Assembly (NCBI GenBank): GCA_008933995.1 | Contig: WARS01000011.1 | Span: 13,793,516 to 13,857,515, forward strand | Direction: 5' to 3' | Length of the DNA stretch: 64,000 nucleotides | From: Datnioides undecimradiatus | Taxonomy: Eukaryota; Chordata; Actinopteri; Lobotiformes; Datnioididae | In this document: piece by piece, positions 1-14,300 of the stretch | Numbering within the stretch: the stretch's first letter is position 1 | Layout: the number at the start of each line of letters is the position of its first letter | Program-made: the position numbers and the translations under genes | The notes under the pieces: model-generated | Database searches by the model: none | Told to the model about the DNA's origin: nothing | The model's input: the letters and a program-made list of their open reading frames with translations, nothing else

Positions 1-2181
1 TATTAACCAGTAATATTCGTATTTTGCTAGTTTTGCTTGATAAAAACCAAACTAACTAGAACACTGTTGTCAGTTTTCTGTTGATGACTAATTGCTCAAT
101 CCTTCCTTGAAACTTATCATGTGCTGCATGAGCACAATCTGAGGTGCCTTTGGAAGTGGTTCCAGACCAGAGGATATTGCAGCATTATTGGAACAAACAC
201 CTGTGATATGGCAGAAGATTCTCTAAAACAAGTAAGAAAGCGCTATCTCTCCTCGCTGATATGAGCCTCTCTGTTTCTCTCTGCCGGCTATAAATGTGTG
301 TGTGTGCTGGAGCGCTGCTCAACTGTACCCTGTTGTTGTGTTTGTGATGTAATATCCTGGGCTGCGAGTGTGGTGTAAAAGGAAAAAACCAACCTGCTGC
401 TTCTGGTTATCTTCTCATTTTTCCCTCAGCAAGTTGGCAATAAGCCAACATTCAGCCTATCGATTTTCTCCACCTCCTCTTGTAAAATGAAACCTGAAAT
501 TGTTTCCCCCCCTCTTCCTCTCTCACTTTGCAGGTTGTAGCTCTCGACAAACTTTGCAGCCTGTGATTTATATAATGCTTCTTTTTTTGAGCTTCGGGAA
601 AGCAGAGGGTCTATTTTCACCACACACTCTTGTTTTTATATTGTTGTATCTTTGGCTTGGAGCCATTATACCTGCCTAGTTGCATGTTGGCAGCACCTCT
701 GCATATCTTATGGCACTTGATTCCAAATTGACCTGAGGAATCCCTGTTGGGGTGATGGTGGGAAGGGCCGTGTTAATGAGCCTTTGTCCCTGCTCACTGA
801 TGGAAGGCACACGGCTCTGGGAAAGTGGCCTATGTGATTAGTAAATTGTGGTTAATTAGATAGATGGAAGGGTCACCAGCAGTGAAAAAGTCAAGGGAAC
901 CACTGAATTATGGGATTGTCAGTTGATGCTAATAAAGGACGAGGACCCAGAATAGCATGGAGTCTGTAGTAGCCTTTAATAGATAGTCATTAAGAGCTAT
1001 TAAAAATGACCAGACAAAGGCAAAACTGTGCTTAGCTGTCAGTTAATCTGCAGAGCCACTTCAGTCCATGTATTAAATGGTGAGGAGTGGGCTGATCTGA
1101 ACTCTTCAGCGCCAATAACAGGAGTCAATGAGGTGGACAACCAGATCTAATAATACCTGCGTGATCCTCTGGAAATGTTAATGCGAGAGGAGGTTTAAGT
1201 GGCAGCTCTGAGGCTCGGCTGATCATGTTGTCATGGTCAGAATGTCAGTCTAATCCATCCAATCAAAAGGAGATTGGTAGCAGGTTATGTTGGAAGACAG
1301 GAGGCTGATGATATGGGTGGAGGAGAAGGAGAAGATGAATCACAAATATGATCCAAAGTGAAGCGATTAGATCCATATCAAGGAGAGCAAGCAGCGGATC
1401 TATCTCCGCTATCACACGTCCGCCTCTTATCTGACTTTGATTTATGTTCCAGCAACCTACAGGCAGTGGGGAAAAAAATGATTTGGCACTTGTTTATCTC
1501 CAAACAATGGAGTGCAGTGCAACCGATTACATCTGACAGACTTTATTCTAGACAATTCAAGGAGACTCCTGGTGTGAGGTGTCCTGCTGTTTGAGGAGTC
1601 TGACCTCCGCCCGGCTTGGCTAGTAGCAGGTGTGTGAGCCGACTCCCTGTGTTGGCTATGGCTGACCTCCCTGCACTAGCACCGGGCAATTAGTCCACAA
1701 AATGGCTGACTGTAAATCTCCTGCGGGAAGGGTTTGGCAGGGGCACCCTGAGGTGAGCTCCGCAACGAGGAATTAAACACACAGTATTAGCTAACAGCAG
1801 TTTTATGATGTGAGGAGCTGAACAGGGTGAGGTAAGGGGCAAGGATGCTCCTCTACAGAATCATCGAGGGAGCTGTGTTGTGTACCGCTGTTGTGCTTTT
1901 CACCATCGGGGTCCCTGTGTTATATACAGGAAATGTACCATATAATGAGGTTCATTATAAAAGACTGCTGAGCCAACTCAAGTAAACACAGGAGAACACA
2001 ACATGAACTGTTTAGATTTATTGTGAAAAATACTTCAGTTCAGTTGAATGTAATGTCAGCGTTGTTAGCATGCTAGTAGTAAAACACACTGCCCAGCTTC
2101 ATTTGAGATTTTCGTATTCTGACGTACGTAAATGTCCATTTGTCTGCACGCAAATACTTTACGCATGTAAACACACATTCA

Positions 2182-2478
2182 GGGCTGCAACTAACTATTG
2201 TTTTTGTTATCAGTTAATATATTGATTATCTTCTTGGTTCATCGATTGATTGTTTAGCCTATAAAACCTCAGAAACAGTCAAAAGTGAAGTTGAAGCTCC
2301 AACAGTTTGAAGCTCAAAGACAGTTTATTTAGAATGACCTAAGGGAAAGTCTCTGAGAAGAGAAGCTTGAGAAGCAGAAACTTGGGAGTGATTGAAAAAT
2401 TACTCAAGCGATTAATGATTATCAAAACATTTCTGATTCACCAATGGATTATTCCACTAATTATTTCAGCGGTGCAAG
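2182..2478 (+). repeat. Fish interspersed repeat, 'GGGCTGCAACTAA' family
   Basis: Begins GGGCTGCAACTAACTATTG, continues with the ATCGATTGATTGTTTAGCCTATAAAA segment and ends ACTAATTATTTCAGC...GCA. This is the layout of a palindrome-like repeat I remember as very abundant in percomorph fishes, with AT-rich ends that are roughly inverted copies of each other. Confidence 0.7.
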
Positions 2479-5400
2479 CATGGTTATGATTCAATTATAT
2501 TCAATAAAACCTAAATTATATTATCTATTGCACCCCCTCATACAGAAACTCCTGCACCCAGTGGGCTCAGCTGTGTGGTAATTTCCAAAGCCTGCACCTG
2601 AACAAAGAGTCTGGTTATAAGTAATTCCTGTTTCTGGCTAGCCTGCTGCTTTATGTGAGATTCTGAACATTAGTATAGAGGCAAATAACTATTTGCTATG
2701 TGAAGGTTTATTTGTGTGATGGGGATCTGAGCAGAGAACGCAGTCACACAACCTGCGTGTATGCTGTTGTTCATGTTTCTCTGTTCTTTGTTTTGGTAGC
2801 TCATTCAGCTGCACGTTCAAGTTCACGCATGTGAGTCCCTCCCTGCATTTATGAAGAGACTGACCTCTCACACTTCATTTTAAAGGCCGAGTGCAGTTCA
2901 AAGTGTTCAGCTGAAAACATTCAAATACAGCTAAAACCGTTAAATGTCAGCAACAGTTTAAGGTTAATAATGTGAGCAGGATAACAAGCAAAGTAATAAT
3001 TACAGTATGTTAATGGATTTAGGTCACACGGCAGTTTGAAGACATGGCTCCTGGCGAGCAACAGAAGGCCCCGACTCTGTCTGAGGGTGTCGTTTATGTT
3101 CAGTTCAGCCTCCGACTGAACCCGGCATTCAGAAGATTTCCCTCTTGTCTCTCTTCTTTTTCCAATCTCCTCTCTAAATGTTCATAAAGTAAAGTGCATT
3201 TTCCCTCCAGCCATCAGTCAACATCAACACGAAGAGACTAATTACTTTATAACTCCAGACAGTGGAGCTTGACACCTCGGTGACAGGTTGCTGTTGCAGA
3301 TAGCGAGGAAATGAGGGTGAAGATAAATCCACGCTTTTAATCCCAAAAGTTTACAAATAAATCGTCTTCTGCCGATAAACGGCTCAGGATCAGAGCAGAA
3401 TCTGGTTTGACTCCAGAAGCTCCGGCTTTGCCCCCATCGCTCTCCTCCCAGAGCTCAACAGCTTTTTCTCAGCGAGGAGCCGTTCTGTCCCTCCACTCTT
3501 CCCACTCCTCCCAGCACAACACTCTGCAAAGCCCTGTCATATGTGCAAATGTTTTTCTCAACTTAAATATTTACTGTGGCTATTTATTTACTGACTATTT
3601 ATAGGTGATTTTGATGTTTAATTTTGTTGGTGACAAGTCTTAGTGAAGAGCAACCACTTGTTTATAGACCCTTTTTAAAATGGTTGTGTTTCAGATGGAA
3701 ACTGTGCCCTTGTTTTGTCGGATGTGGGGAACTGTAACTGATATACGTAGTAAGTCCTCATGAAACCTTCTCTGTAGTAAAAGAGTAAAAATCTGAGTGT
3801 GACTTTTGAATTTTTCCTCCAGGCTGTCTCTTTCTTGTCAATCTCTTGTAGTGTTTTCAGAACTGTTCTCTCTGTCTGGCATTTTTCAAGGAGTCTTTTT
3901 GGGCTTATCAGCTCCTAAAGTGAAGTTAGGTGACACCATATTTTCTTGACTGCTTGACGGATGAATTTCATTTTTTCTTCTGTGGCAGCGTAAGGCGTTA
4001 CATGAGCCGGCAGAAAAATCCTGTGGGTTAAACTGGACTTACTGGGTACTGTCAGCGCTGACTGATGTTAACCAAGGCAACTCACTGGACCGATAGAAAA
4101 CCACTCACCAAAACATTATAGTTGATCGACCTGTACTGTAAAAAAACAATCTAACTATCCTAATAAGATGAACGTAATCCGCTTGGGTTCATTTAATTCA
4201 AAGAAAGCTTTTGTTCTTTGGAAAATGCAAATGTACAGTCCTCAAATAAATTAAAGCCTCATGCTTTCAAATGTCATTAACAGAAATAAAACGTGTTTAT
4301 ATATAATTTATGAACAAACAATGATCTGAAATTCAAATGATGTAACAGTGATGAATATGCTGCATATATGCAGCAGCATTACAACAATTTAATGAGCTTG
4401 TGTAGGAATAATATTCCACAGGAACACTTCAGTGTAATAGTGTGATTTGGTATAATGTGATCCTTCTCGCCTGCCTTATCAGCTGGGGAAATTATTTTTA
4501 AAAATATGAATAATGTCCCTTAAAGACGAATCAGGGGCCCTACCAGCACATCCAGTGGGCAACATCTAGATGGTGGTGGTTTCTGTGTCCCAGAGAGTTT
4601 CCCCCGAGCTCACCGAGGGGAGAGAGCCCTCTGACAGATAGTGTTGCCTCTTTCCTCATAACCATTGGCTGATTTGTGAATATTGTTCCCCTTTGGTTTA
4701 ATCTGCTGGGTGCTGTGAGGCGGAAACTATTCCCAGAAGGTTGCCGGGAGGCGGTTGTTAATTTATCTCCTGTGTATTAACAGTGTCTTGGCAGGAGAGC
4801 GCACCCGACCTTCTCCTCACCAAAGTAAACAGGGGAAACATTGGCCCGTGTTGACCCGAAACCTTGAGATGAGCTCTCTCAAATGGTAAGCTGGGTGATC
4901 TGATAGTGTGCTGGAGGTTTTTTTCTTACTATCCAACCTCCCACACCACAGTTCCCACCTCCACAGACATTTATCCAGAGATACACAGCCCAACAGCCGC
5001 TTATGTGTCACTGAAGGCCTACAGTGATTGGGTCAACCTTGTAGGTTCAATACTGCAATATCTGATCAACAATACGCTCAGCTGAGTCCTCGAGGGCGTG
5101 CTGCCGGACAAAAGGCATTTGTATGAGGGCCTGAAGTCCTGTGATGCTTTGGTTCAGGGTCACAGCGGATTTGTTGTCCCACATGAGTGGTGAGGATGCC
5201 CCGCAGCTACTGGAGGTCCATCAAGCATAACAACGGACAAATCAATAAAACACCACGTCCAAGATGTATAATCTCATTAGAGGGCTGCTACAAAGAAATA
5301 CGGCCTTATATGATTATGCAGTAGTTTTTTTGTCCGCAGTGCAGATTTAGAGCTGTGGTTTTATTGCTTGTTGACCATGGTTTGTCTGTAGTTATTGCTG

Positions 5401-6284
5401 CATTTGTGTCAGTGAAATGTTGTACCAAATGTAATTGCAAATCTCTTCCATCTCCTGATTAAAAGCCTAACTTTTTCATTCAGAGAACAGTTGGATACAG
5501 CAAACGTGTGTGTGCTTGCGTGTGTGTGTGTAAAGGGATTTTTAAGATGAATCTGCACCGAACAGTTCTTTGTCATAAGCTCTGTCAAACAGCCGCGGTT
5601 GCCATGGTGACACGACCAGGTTCAGAAAGAACCCATCGTGGAGAAATGTCTGTGAACCCCAACACTTCATCACCTGACATTCAATAATTTTGGTGTTGAT
5701 TATAACTGAAAAATCAATGGCTGTCCTTTGGGATATAGAGTGCCGGTGAGAACACCAGTGACAGTTTATTTATTTGTTTTTGTGTGCTTTGCGTCCACGA
5801 GTGCAAATTAACACAGACATTTATATTTTTCTTGATAACATCCATGATTAGGTGCAAGTCAGGACACTGTCTGCAGATGCCAAAAGTGGCACAATCTATT
5901 TCACTGTTTTTCACGGTGCATAAACGTGAGAAGTAACTCTAATTTTCTAAATGTGAATCTTAAAACCGTTTGAATTATTTACCTCATTTGGTATCATCTT
6001 TGATCAAGATGAAGTCCTCGTAGACTTGCAGACATTACTCTTTTATCTGTCAGCAGGGGAAATAATGAAGACATTTTAATGGTTCGTGGAATTATCTTTC
6101 CTTGTCTGTGTGGACGTTCTCTTTAAAGAAATGCATAGACTCACTTTTGATCAAATTGCCAAACAGAGATGAACTACAAAGCACAAAAGAATGGAAATGT
6201 GGTGTGTGTGTGTGTTCAAACACCATTGTTTGGATATGAAATCAGCATCAGTCCAACACACTTCCTCATTGAGGATTTTCTATT

Positions 6285-6420
6285 AAACCAATCAAGTCAA
6301 TAATCTGTACAATATGAAAAAAGTGAAAGACGGCCATTTCAAATTGAAGTGATTTCTAAAAAGGCTTTTTTTTACAGTCCAAGATGGAGAAACGTTCAAT
6401 TTACTGTTTCATTCAGTTGA
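6285..6420 (+). repeat. Possible internal fragment of the 'GGGCTGCAACTAA' repeat
   Basis: The order GTGAAA...CCATTTCAAATT...ACAGTCCAA...TTCAATTTACTGT resembles the inner part of the repeat at 2182. The ends are missing. Confidence 0.4.
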
Positions 6421-9400
6421 CATTTTTAGTGCTGATCTTAGTTTTTAAAGGTTTGGTTTGCCAGATCTTTGTGGATTTAGCAGAAATGTACTGTAATATT
6501 TAAAATTGTGTTTTCGCTAGTGTCCAGTCACCTGTAGCTACACATTTTTGTGCTTTCACCACAGTAGAATTAGCTTTTTATATGTACAGAGAGAATGACC
6601 TACATCAGTGGAGCTTGCTGTGTTACACCAACTTGTTTCTGCAGTTGACTACAGTGAACGCTGGCTCTAGAGACGGACTTTAACCATTTTTTGCAGGTGT
6701 TTTTTCTGGTTGTGCCAATATTAGGGTTTCCTTCAGGCTTGGAAGTGGAGTATGAGTGGACTGGTGTTAAGTTGGTTGTAGTCTTTCAACTAAATGTCAA
6801 TAAATCATGAATACTGATCCTTTTAAATTGTCTTTTGAAACATAAAATAATCTATTACTAAGCAGTTACGTGAGCTACAAACTTATTTAATATTGTTTTA
6901 CAAACAAAAACTAAGGAAGAAATACATCAACAACCACCAGCTTTATCTCCCTTACAGCCTCACACCAACTCCCCCAAATGTTCAGACCTAATTATAAAGT
7001 GAATGCACAAAAATTAAAAAGATAAACGCAACATAACAAAATAACGAGTTTAAAAAATGTCTGTAATGTGACTTTATGGTTTTCACGTTTTTATGTTAAT
7101 GGTTTGACCAACAGATTTGACTCTTAACTCCTGCCTTCATTCCTTATTTGTCCCTTTTTCACTTGTGGTAAAAACACTTAGGTTATCCAGATGTTTTATG
7201 CATAAAATGAGCTTTTGAGATAACAGCAAATGTAATTAAACATGGCTTTATTAAGTGCCAAATGGATGCAAGCACAGGCAACACTATTGTGCTACAGGAC
7301 ATGGAGCTGTATTTGTCGTAGCCAACATTGAAACATTACCAGTCCGACACTATCTGATCCAGTCCCTTAAATTGGAGTGCCAACACACCAGCATGCGGCA
7401 CAGCATGTTAAATCACAGACATCTCCCTCTCCCTCTCATTCCTTTTGGTTGTTGCCTGCTCTTGTTTTCTTATCAGGGGGACAGAAAATAAGATTTCTGC
7501 CCCCTGGGTATCATCATAATTCCAGACTAATCTGTGTGCTGAAAAACAAGCGTGTGATCCATCTGCGGGTCTGTTATTACCACCGGATCTGTCGCCATTC
7601 TCATTCTAGAGCATTGCAGTTTAGGTGAAGGTTTTAAGCTGATCCTCAGGCGCACAGATGACTTCCCCCCACCCAGCACAGAAAGGGAAAGTCAACGAAA
7701 AAAAACAAAAAAAAAACAACACCATACAGGAAACAGAGGTTTGTTTGTGCACCCACCAGGCCAGCTGAATCGCTTGGAGAAGCACAATGACCAAGCCAAT
7801 CACAACACAAATTACAGAGTACATGAAGGGTTCTGGTCGAGGCCTGCTGCTGCATCGATGTAGGACAAATGCAAATAAGTGTGCTGCGGTGAAAGACTGA
7901 CTAGATTTAGATATTCTTTATTTGTTTGTCAACTTTTCTACATCTCATTATTTTTTCCTGGCTGCTTTGGAGCGATTGACAAAATCACATCGGTTGATTA
8001 TCATAAGCTTCGATACCAAGGTCATATTACCAATGCACCGTGCAGATTGTGCTATTACTTTAAAACTACAGATTGAAAACAGAATGATAGTTTCACAGAA
8101 AACATCTGCATCAGTTTCCTTTTTTAAATTTTCTCCATCAACACGTAACTTCCAGAGGCTCATGAAACCCACATGTTTATTTTTCACTTTGTCGCTCTGA
8201 AAATATGGCTGAAATTCAAGCTGTAGATGGGAGGCAGAAGGAAGCAGATATGCAGAGGTTATTGTCCGTGATCTGCAGAGTGAAACCATGTACACTCTAC
8301 ACAGCTGGTCTCAGCTGACTGATTGAATATATATGCTATCGCTGCATTACCTCTATTTTATTTTGCCCACTTTGAGGCAGCAGAGCAAGTTGAATACATG
8401 TGACATTATTATCTTTTCAAGTTTTAATGGATTATCTGTTAGCAAACTTATGCTTGTTGGTCTTGTACAGTGACTTAAACATAGCTTTTTGTCAGCAGGA
8501 ACATCTATCTTCTCTTGATCTGGAAACAAAGTTTATAATGACTTGAGGTCCTGAAAACCAAAAGAAGAAGCTGAAAGTCACTAAAAAAAAGCGAGTAGAG
8601 ATGCATGGGACTGCTAATCGAGGTGATAGATCTCTGAGGGTTTGACCCTCACATCTATTGTTGATATAAAAAATATTTAGTAGTGCAGCTCTAAGGTTCC
8701 TCACATGCATTCCTGAAAATGTGTGTCCACCGTTTGTACAATAGCCCCATCTTGTATTATCAGAAAGTGGGGAAAGCAGATTCACCAACCAACCGCTGGA
8801 TGTGCTCTACTTGGCCTCAACATGACATTGGGAAGAACATGAGGATGCTGTTATTGTGTCCTTGAAATGAGATGACCTGTTGGTGACATTGCCTCAAAAG
8901 GCCTTGCAGAAGAGATTGCAGGTTTTCCGTTTATGCTAGAATCAGCATAAGACTTGAATAGTAGAACAGGTTGGTGTGGAGTATAACCTGTTTGCCCTCT
9001 GAGCTGATTGTCTCTATAGATCCACATTCTCTCTATAGGAGCACAAAACTCTTATCCACAATCAAAGGTGTATTGACTGTGTATTGACAAGTACTCAACC
9101 AGCAGTTGGCAGAGTGTGAAATCAATGACATGTCTGTTGTACATGTTTGCCGCTTGTTGTCAGTGAGAATTGCCACCTTGAGCTTCCTTGACAATACACA
9201 AATTGATTAACTTGCTTTACTCGCTCTTAAAGATACATGTTTTATACATTAAAACCTAAAAAATGTAAAAATGTTACAGTTTTGAATTCAATCACCGGTT
9301 ATTGGACATTTCAATAGTTTGCGACAATTTTTTTAATGATATTATTATTTTGGATAATGGGTGGCTTGTTTTTTTTAAGACGCATGAAAGCTTTGAAAAT

Positions 9401-10553
9401 AATGAATTAGGTTTTTACCAGTGTATTTTATATTGTAGAACAAACTAAATAAAGGAAAGAAATTTCTTTCAAACAAAGGAACCAAAGGTCCACAAATGCT
9501 AACTCATTTCCACATTTTAGGACTTGTTCCTGCCGCCCTCTATACAGCTGGGGATCTCTCTGGACTTGTTACTGTATGTCAGATATAACATAATAAAAAT
9601 GGTGGAGCACAGCACACAAAGGGGTTGCATCTGGCCACAAATATCATTAAACACCTCAGGCAACAGGAGCAGACAGACCTATGGACCTCTAGTGTGTCTC
9701 TGTTAGATCTACAGATAAATGATGCATGCTTCACAGCAAAGTTTTTTTTATGCTCGACTTCCTCATGCATCTGAAGCGATTACTATTCATCACAGGGCGG
9801 CTTGGGGAACTTTAACAGCCATTAAGGCGAAATATGACGGAGCCAACATTTTCACCTTCGTTTCCCCAGAGCTGCAGGGAGGTTGGTGCAGCAGTAGCGC
9901 AGGATGTCCTGAGGGCGTCCTGCTACACGGGTGGTGTCGGGGTCACGGTGTCATGTGGTTGTGAGTGTTTTCATGGCAGCAGTTAGTGCGGGCCACACAC
10001 TCTTACAGCCTGAGGTTGAATGAATATGAAAGCAGACCGAAGCATCCAGCAGAGATGGTAGCGGGGAACGCCTTGTCTTTCACTCACCCAGTTCCCCTTC
10101 TCCTCCTGCGGCTTGAAACGTCAAACTGAATGTTTTTTTTTTTCCTCTGAAAAGGTCACTGCTGTTACATGTGTTAAACTGATGTAAACCACACCTGGTT
10201 CACACATGATTAGCATGTCTGACGTGCTGGAAGAAGTATGACGACCAAGATTAGCAAACTTGTGATGAAAACTCCAATTAAGTCCAATTAAGGGTGGCTA
10301 ATAAACTCTTTTATAATACCAAGTGTAATTATAATATAATATTTTTATGTATCTACTATAAAATTAAATTTAAGCAGCATTACAGATTTTTCCAACAAAG
10401 CATTTATACTGTGTAATTTCTTCTGTGAGTCTAGATGGAGCTTTGTCAAGTTTGACAGAATTTTGATGTTCATTAATAATAATATTGGTTGGTTATCTCA
10501 GCTTGAGCTCTGATGTCAACTTTATAACACACAGCCTGTGCTACAAAAGTGAT

Positions 10554-11331
10554 ATGGAGTTTGACCGACATGAGCATTTAATACCAGGGATGGAATGTCT
10601 AATAAAAATATGTTATTGTTGGATTATGGTGCTTCAAGGTACATTCCCAACATCATATCAGGGGCATAGGCAAAGACAATCTCAGGATAAAACTCATGTG
10701 TACCAATGTTCATTCATTTATTTTATTTTATTGCTGGTAGCCTATTATATTAATTTTATTTACCACCTACTCCACTATGATCTCTCAGGGAATTGATAAG
10801 GAACTCATACCCCTGAGTTATTGTTAGATCGTTTGAATGATTTATGTACTTCATCTGTTGAAATACACACATAACTTGATCACATACTTGGGTATGACCT
10901 GCTGAACATTAAAGCATAGTCATTTTACTTAATAAATTGTCTTCTTTGGGAACATTTACTATGCATGCAGGCGTGTTTTTCTGTTTATATTTTTGCATAT
11001 GGGAGTTTAGCCCATACAAGTTGCTAAAAGACTTGATCTTGGGATGTGGTTTATTTTGAGGTGCAATAACAAATTGCTGAATTACCACCGAAAAGAATGT
11101 CTGTTTTGGCTAATGTTGTAAATTAATCCCTCAAAACCCCAATCCTTTGTCACATTGATGAAAAGATCAAGGTGATCCAATGTTACTTTTTAAACAGACT
11201 TGCTTACCTATTTGTAGCGTTACCTGGCGGGACGTTCATACACTAGCTTGAAGCACCATAATCCAACAATAACATCTTTTCATTAGACCGTCCATCCCTG
11301 ATAGGTTATGCCCACGTATGTCAAACTCCAT
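10554..11331. repeat. 85-bp inverted repeat flanking 608 bp (MITE-like or two opposed repeat copies)
   Basis: 10554-10638 is the reverse complement of 11247-11331 with 13 mismatches and no gaps (85 percent identity). The inner 29 nt of each arm are identical. The arms start ATGGAGTTTGAC and end TGGTGCTTCAAG. Similarity fades outward after about 15 more nt (CTAC-AAAG) and is lost inward. The spacer is AT-rich and has no reading frame of note. I see no clear target-site duplication. It could be a non-autonomous DNA transposon or two inverted copies of a repeat. Confidence 0.75.
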
Positions 11332-14300
11332 AACTCTTTGGTAGGTATGTTTTCATGTCAGTCAACCCTTGTTACGGTCATGCACATTTCCCCCAGTTGC
11401 AGTCGCGGATTAAGCGATTATGTCAAAAATTTGCAAATGGCCACCATCAGCCCAACAAGATGCCATTGCAGATATACAGTATAGCTAGATAGATTATACA
11501 GAAAACTAGCTCAATTACTTAATTACTTATTTTAGTAACTAATCGTAAATCACATTTTATTCAAATTCAAAAGAAAACTAACCAAGTTGGTTAGTCCTTC
11601 CACCGTTCAGAACAGCAGCTTTCATTTTTTTCTATGGAGGCAGACCAATAAATTAGTATAATATAATACAAAATTGCCCAAAGGATCAACCAACAAAGGG
11701 TTCAGCCAATCCCCAGTCTCCTAACCCTAATGCAGACACAGTCCCTGGTCTGATACTGTGGGCGGCTACCAGTCGTGGCTGATCCCCTCCAACTTATTTT
11801 ACCCTGATCTCACACAAAGACGTTTTCATTCTTGTCTTTTGCTTTTTTTTTCTCCTGACTAAACTGAAAGCGTGGCATATGTCACCTCCTCAGCAGTTTC
11901 ACAGTCAGATAGTGAAAAGCCGGAGTTTCCTGTCTGATGTGCACTTTGTTTCATCTTCATGCACACGGTGGGGGGCATCAGGGTTAAGCTGATTTCATGT
12001 AGGACGTCTGTGTTGTGTGGCGTGTGTGTGTTCATGCGTGCATGCATGAAGTCATGTGATACCTTGTGTATAAGCATAGGGGAAACTCCTCTGAGGTGGA
12101 GGGAGGTCTCAGAGTTGTGACTCATTAACAACAGAACAAATGTGATTGTAATTTCAGAGTTTACCTTTTACATGCCACAGTTAATCGATGAAAAACAGCA
12201 GTGGGACTTTGTGCTTTGCTCATAAATATGTCCAGATTAATAAAAACTCATCACAGATCATGAATGCAGATACATAAATATTGTCATATTATTAGCTAAA
12301 CATACTAATCACAGAGTCTAATAACCCAATAATTCATAATTAAATGAAGTCATTTACGTGATTTGAGAAAAGAAGCCATTAACAGTTTGTGTGCAAACAA
12401 ATATGAGTTTAAATTGCTTTTCAGGCCATGAATTAGATTATGTAGATTGCATACGTTACCATGCAAGGCAGCCTACAACGTGCTATTTTTATCCACGGTC
12501 ATGTTCCCACATGAATTAAAGATTCAAGCCTTTTTAATAATTTATTGTCATTGAGAAGATGTTTTGGTCGGCTTCCCACGGTATGACCACGCTGGCTTTG
12601 AAGCACCCACCTGTGCGTGCGTGTGTGAGCACGCTGGACCAACTCCCGTCAAAGCTGTCATCGGAGGAAGCAGGCCGCGATGATGATTCATTCACAAAAG
12701 GGCCTCATTTAATTACTCCCAAATCAGGTCACATGGATACCCAGGAGGAGCGGCTGCTTTACCGCGGCAGTAGGCGATCGGATCTGAGCCACACATCACA
12801 TCACAAACCACTCTCAGATCCCCACGGCTCTCCACTCACATGAGCGGGATTTCAATCTTTAGTACTCACACCGAAGAGATTTCCACCCACCTGGTGTGTC
12901 AGAGCTGCCCTAATAAACCTGTTTATGTATTAAACACTGTAGGGACACTTGATATTCCTGACAGACATTGCCATAGACAAGTAATCACAGCAGTAAGTGC
13001 TTCATATAAAACCTCCAGCTCTTTTAAGATGGTCTCCAGTTTGCTGTCAAGGCTACCAGAGGCTTACAAGACTAACTGAATGCAGACATCTCCTCCACTT
13101 GCCTGGGATGAGCCCCACTTTTCAGCCCCAAACCGAAGCTTTGTCTCTATTAAATAAAATAACATTCACCTCATATTTTTGTGATATGTGAAATATCAGC
13201 TTTCCAGATTAGCAGCGTCTCCTATCACCAAAGCCCCTCTTGAGAGCGTCTCTGAGAATAGAGGTGATTGGCAGCCATGATCTTCTCGAAAAGTTGCTGC
13301 CAGATTGGAAATGAAAAAGTGCTTTGTGTTTTACCTACTTTAAAAGTCATCCAGATGGGGTGCATGTCAAGCTGTTGAACCGGTTGCAGTGGAATATTGA
13401 ATAGGTCCAACTTTTGTGCTCTGGTGAGTGTCCATCAGCGGTATTTATCCCGTGACAAGAAATCAATACAAATACAGTTTGAGGGTACTGATTGTGATTT
13501 CATATTCCACGTTGGCAGCGTTGTGTTTGTGTTGCTCATTTTCGTAGCGTGTGTGTGTGTATGCACGGTGCATGTGTGTGACGAGACAGACAGAGAAAAA
13601 GACTCCATTGCTGTGTGAGCATTAGGCCGGGGAGTCTAAGGGCACTCAGGTTTACAACTTGGCCATATACCTACATTACACACTTGGCTGAAGGTTATAC
13701 CTCCTGGTTTAAGGTGAGCTCAAATATCAGTTTGTCAGAAATGCAATTGAAGAAACCTCAAAATACACCCATCACGGTGAGGACAAATCACTTCTCCATG
13801 CCCAGCGATGTGAGGCCCATTAACTGAGAGAATGAACCCGATTGAGGGCCTGTTTCTACTCGAGCAGGCAAAGGGCAGACTGGATGATAAACGACTGCTG
13901 GACAGTAAGAAAAGGACAGTGGGGTAGTCCAAAGGACATAAGAAGGAGACTGAATCAGTGGTCGTCAATATGATATACAGACACAATAGCAACTTTCATT
14001 TTTCTTACAAATGTTAAACAGTAAAATTTACTGGAGAAGTTTCTTATCTTATATACCGTGATCGTGACTTCAACATAAAATGTCTACCAGATCGGCAGGG
14101 AGACGATTTATACAGCCAGTCGAGCTTCACCTTGTCAGAGGATAAATGGTTTAACTAAATGTATCTATAATGTGCTCGTCTTGCCCTCAGGTCGCATCAG
14201 AAATGCAGGCTCAGGTAAATTCACCCTGTCACAATGTAAAACCTGCGGCCATAAAAAACCTTGTGAGAGCTTTTATCAGTCTTAATGCGCTCACTGAAGA

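Noticed and set aside
7948-8295. 115-codon open frame on the - strand
   Set aside because: No recognisable domain and strongly overlapping random frames on the other strand.
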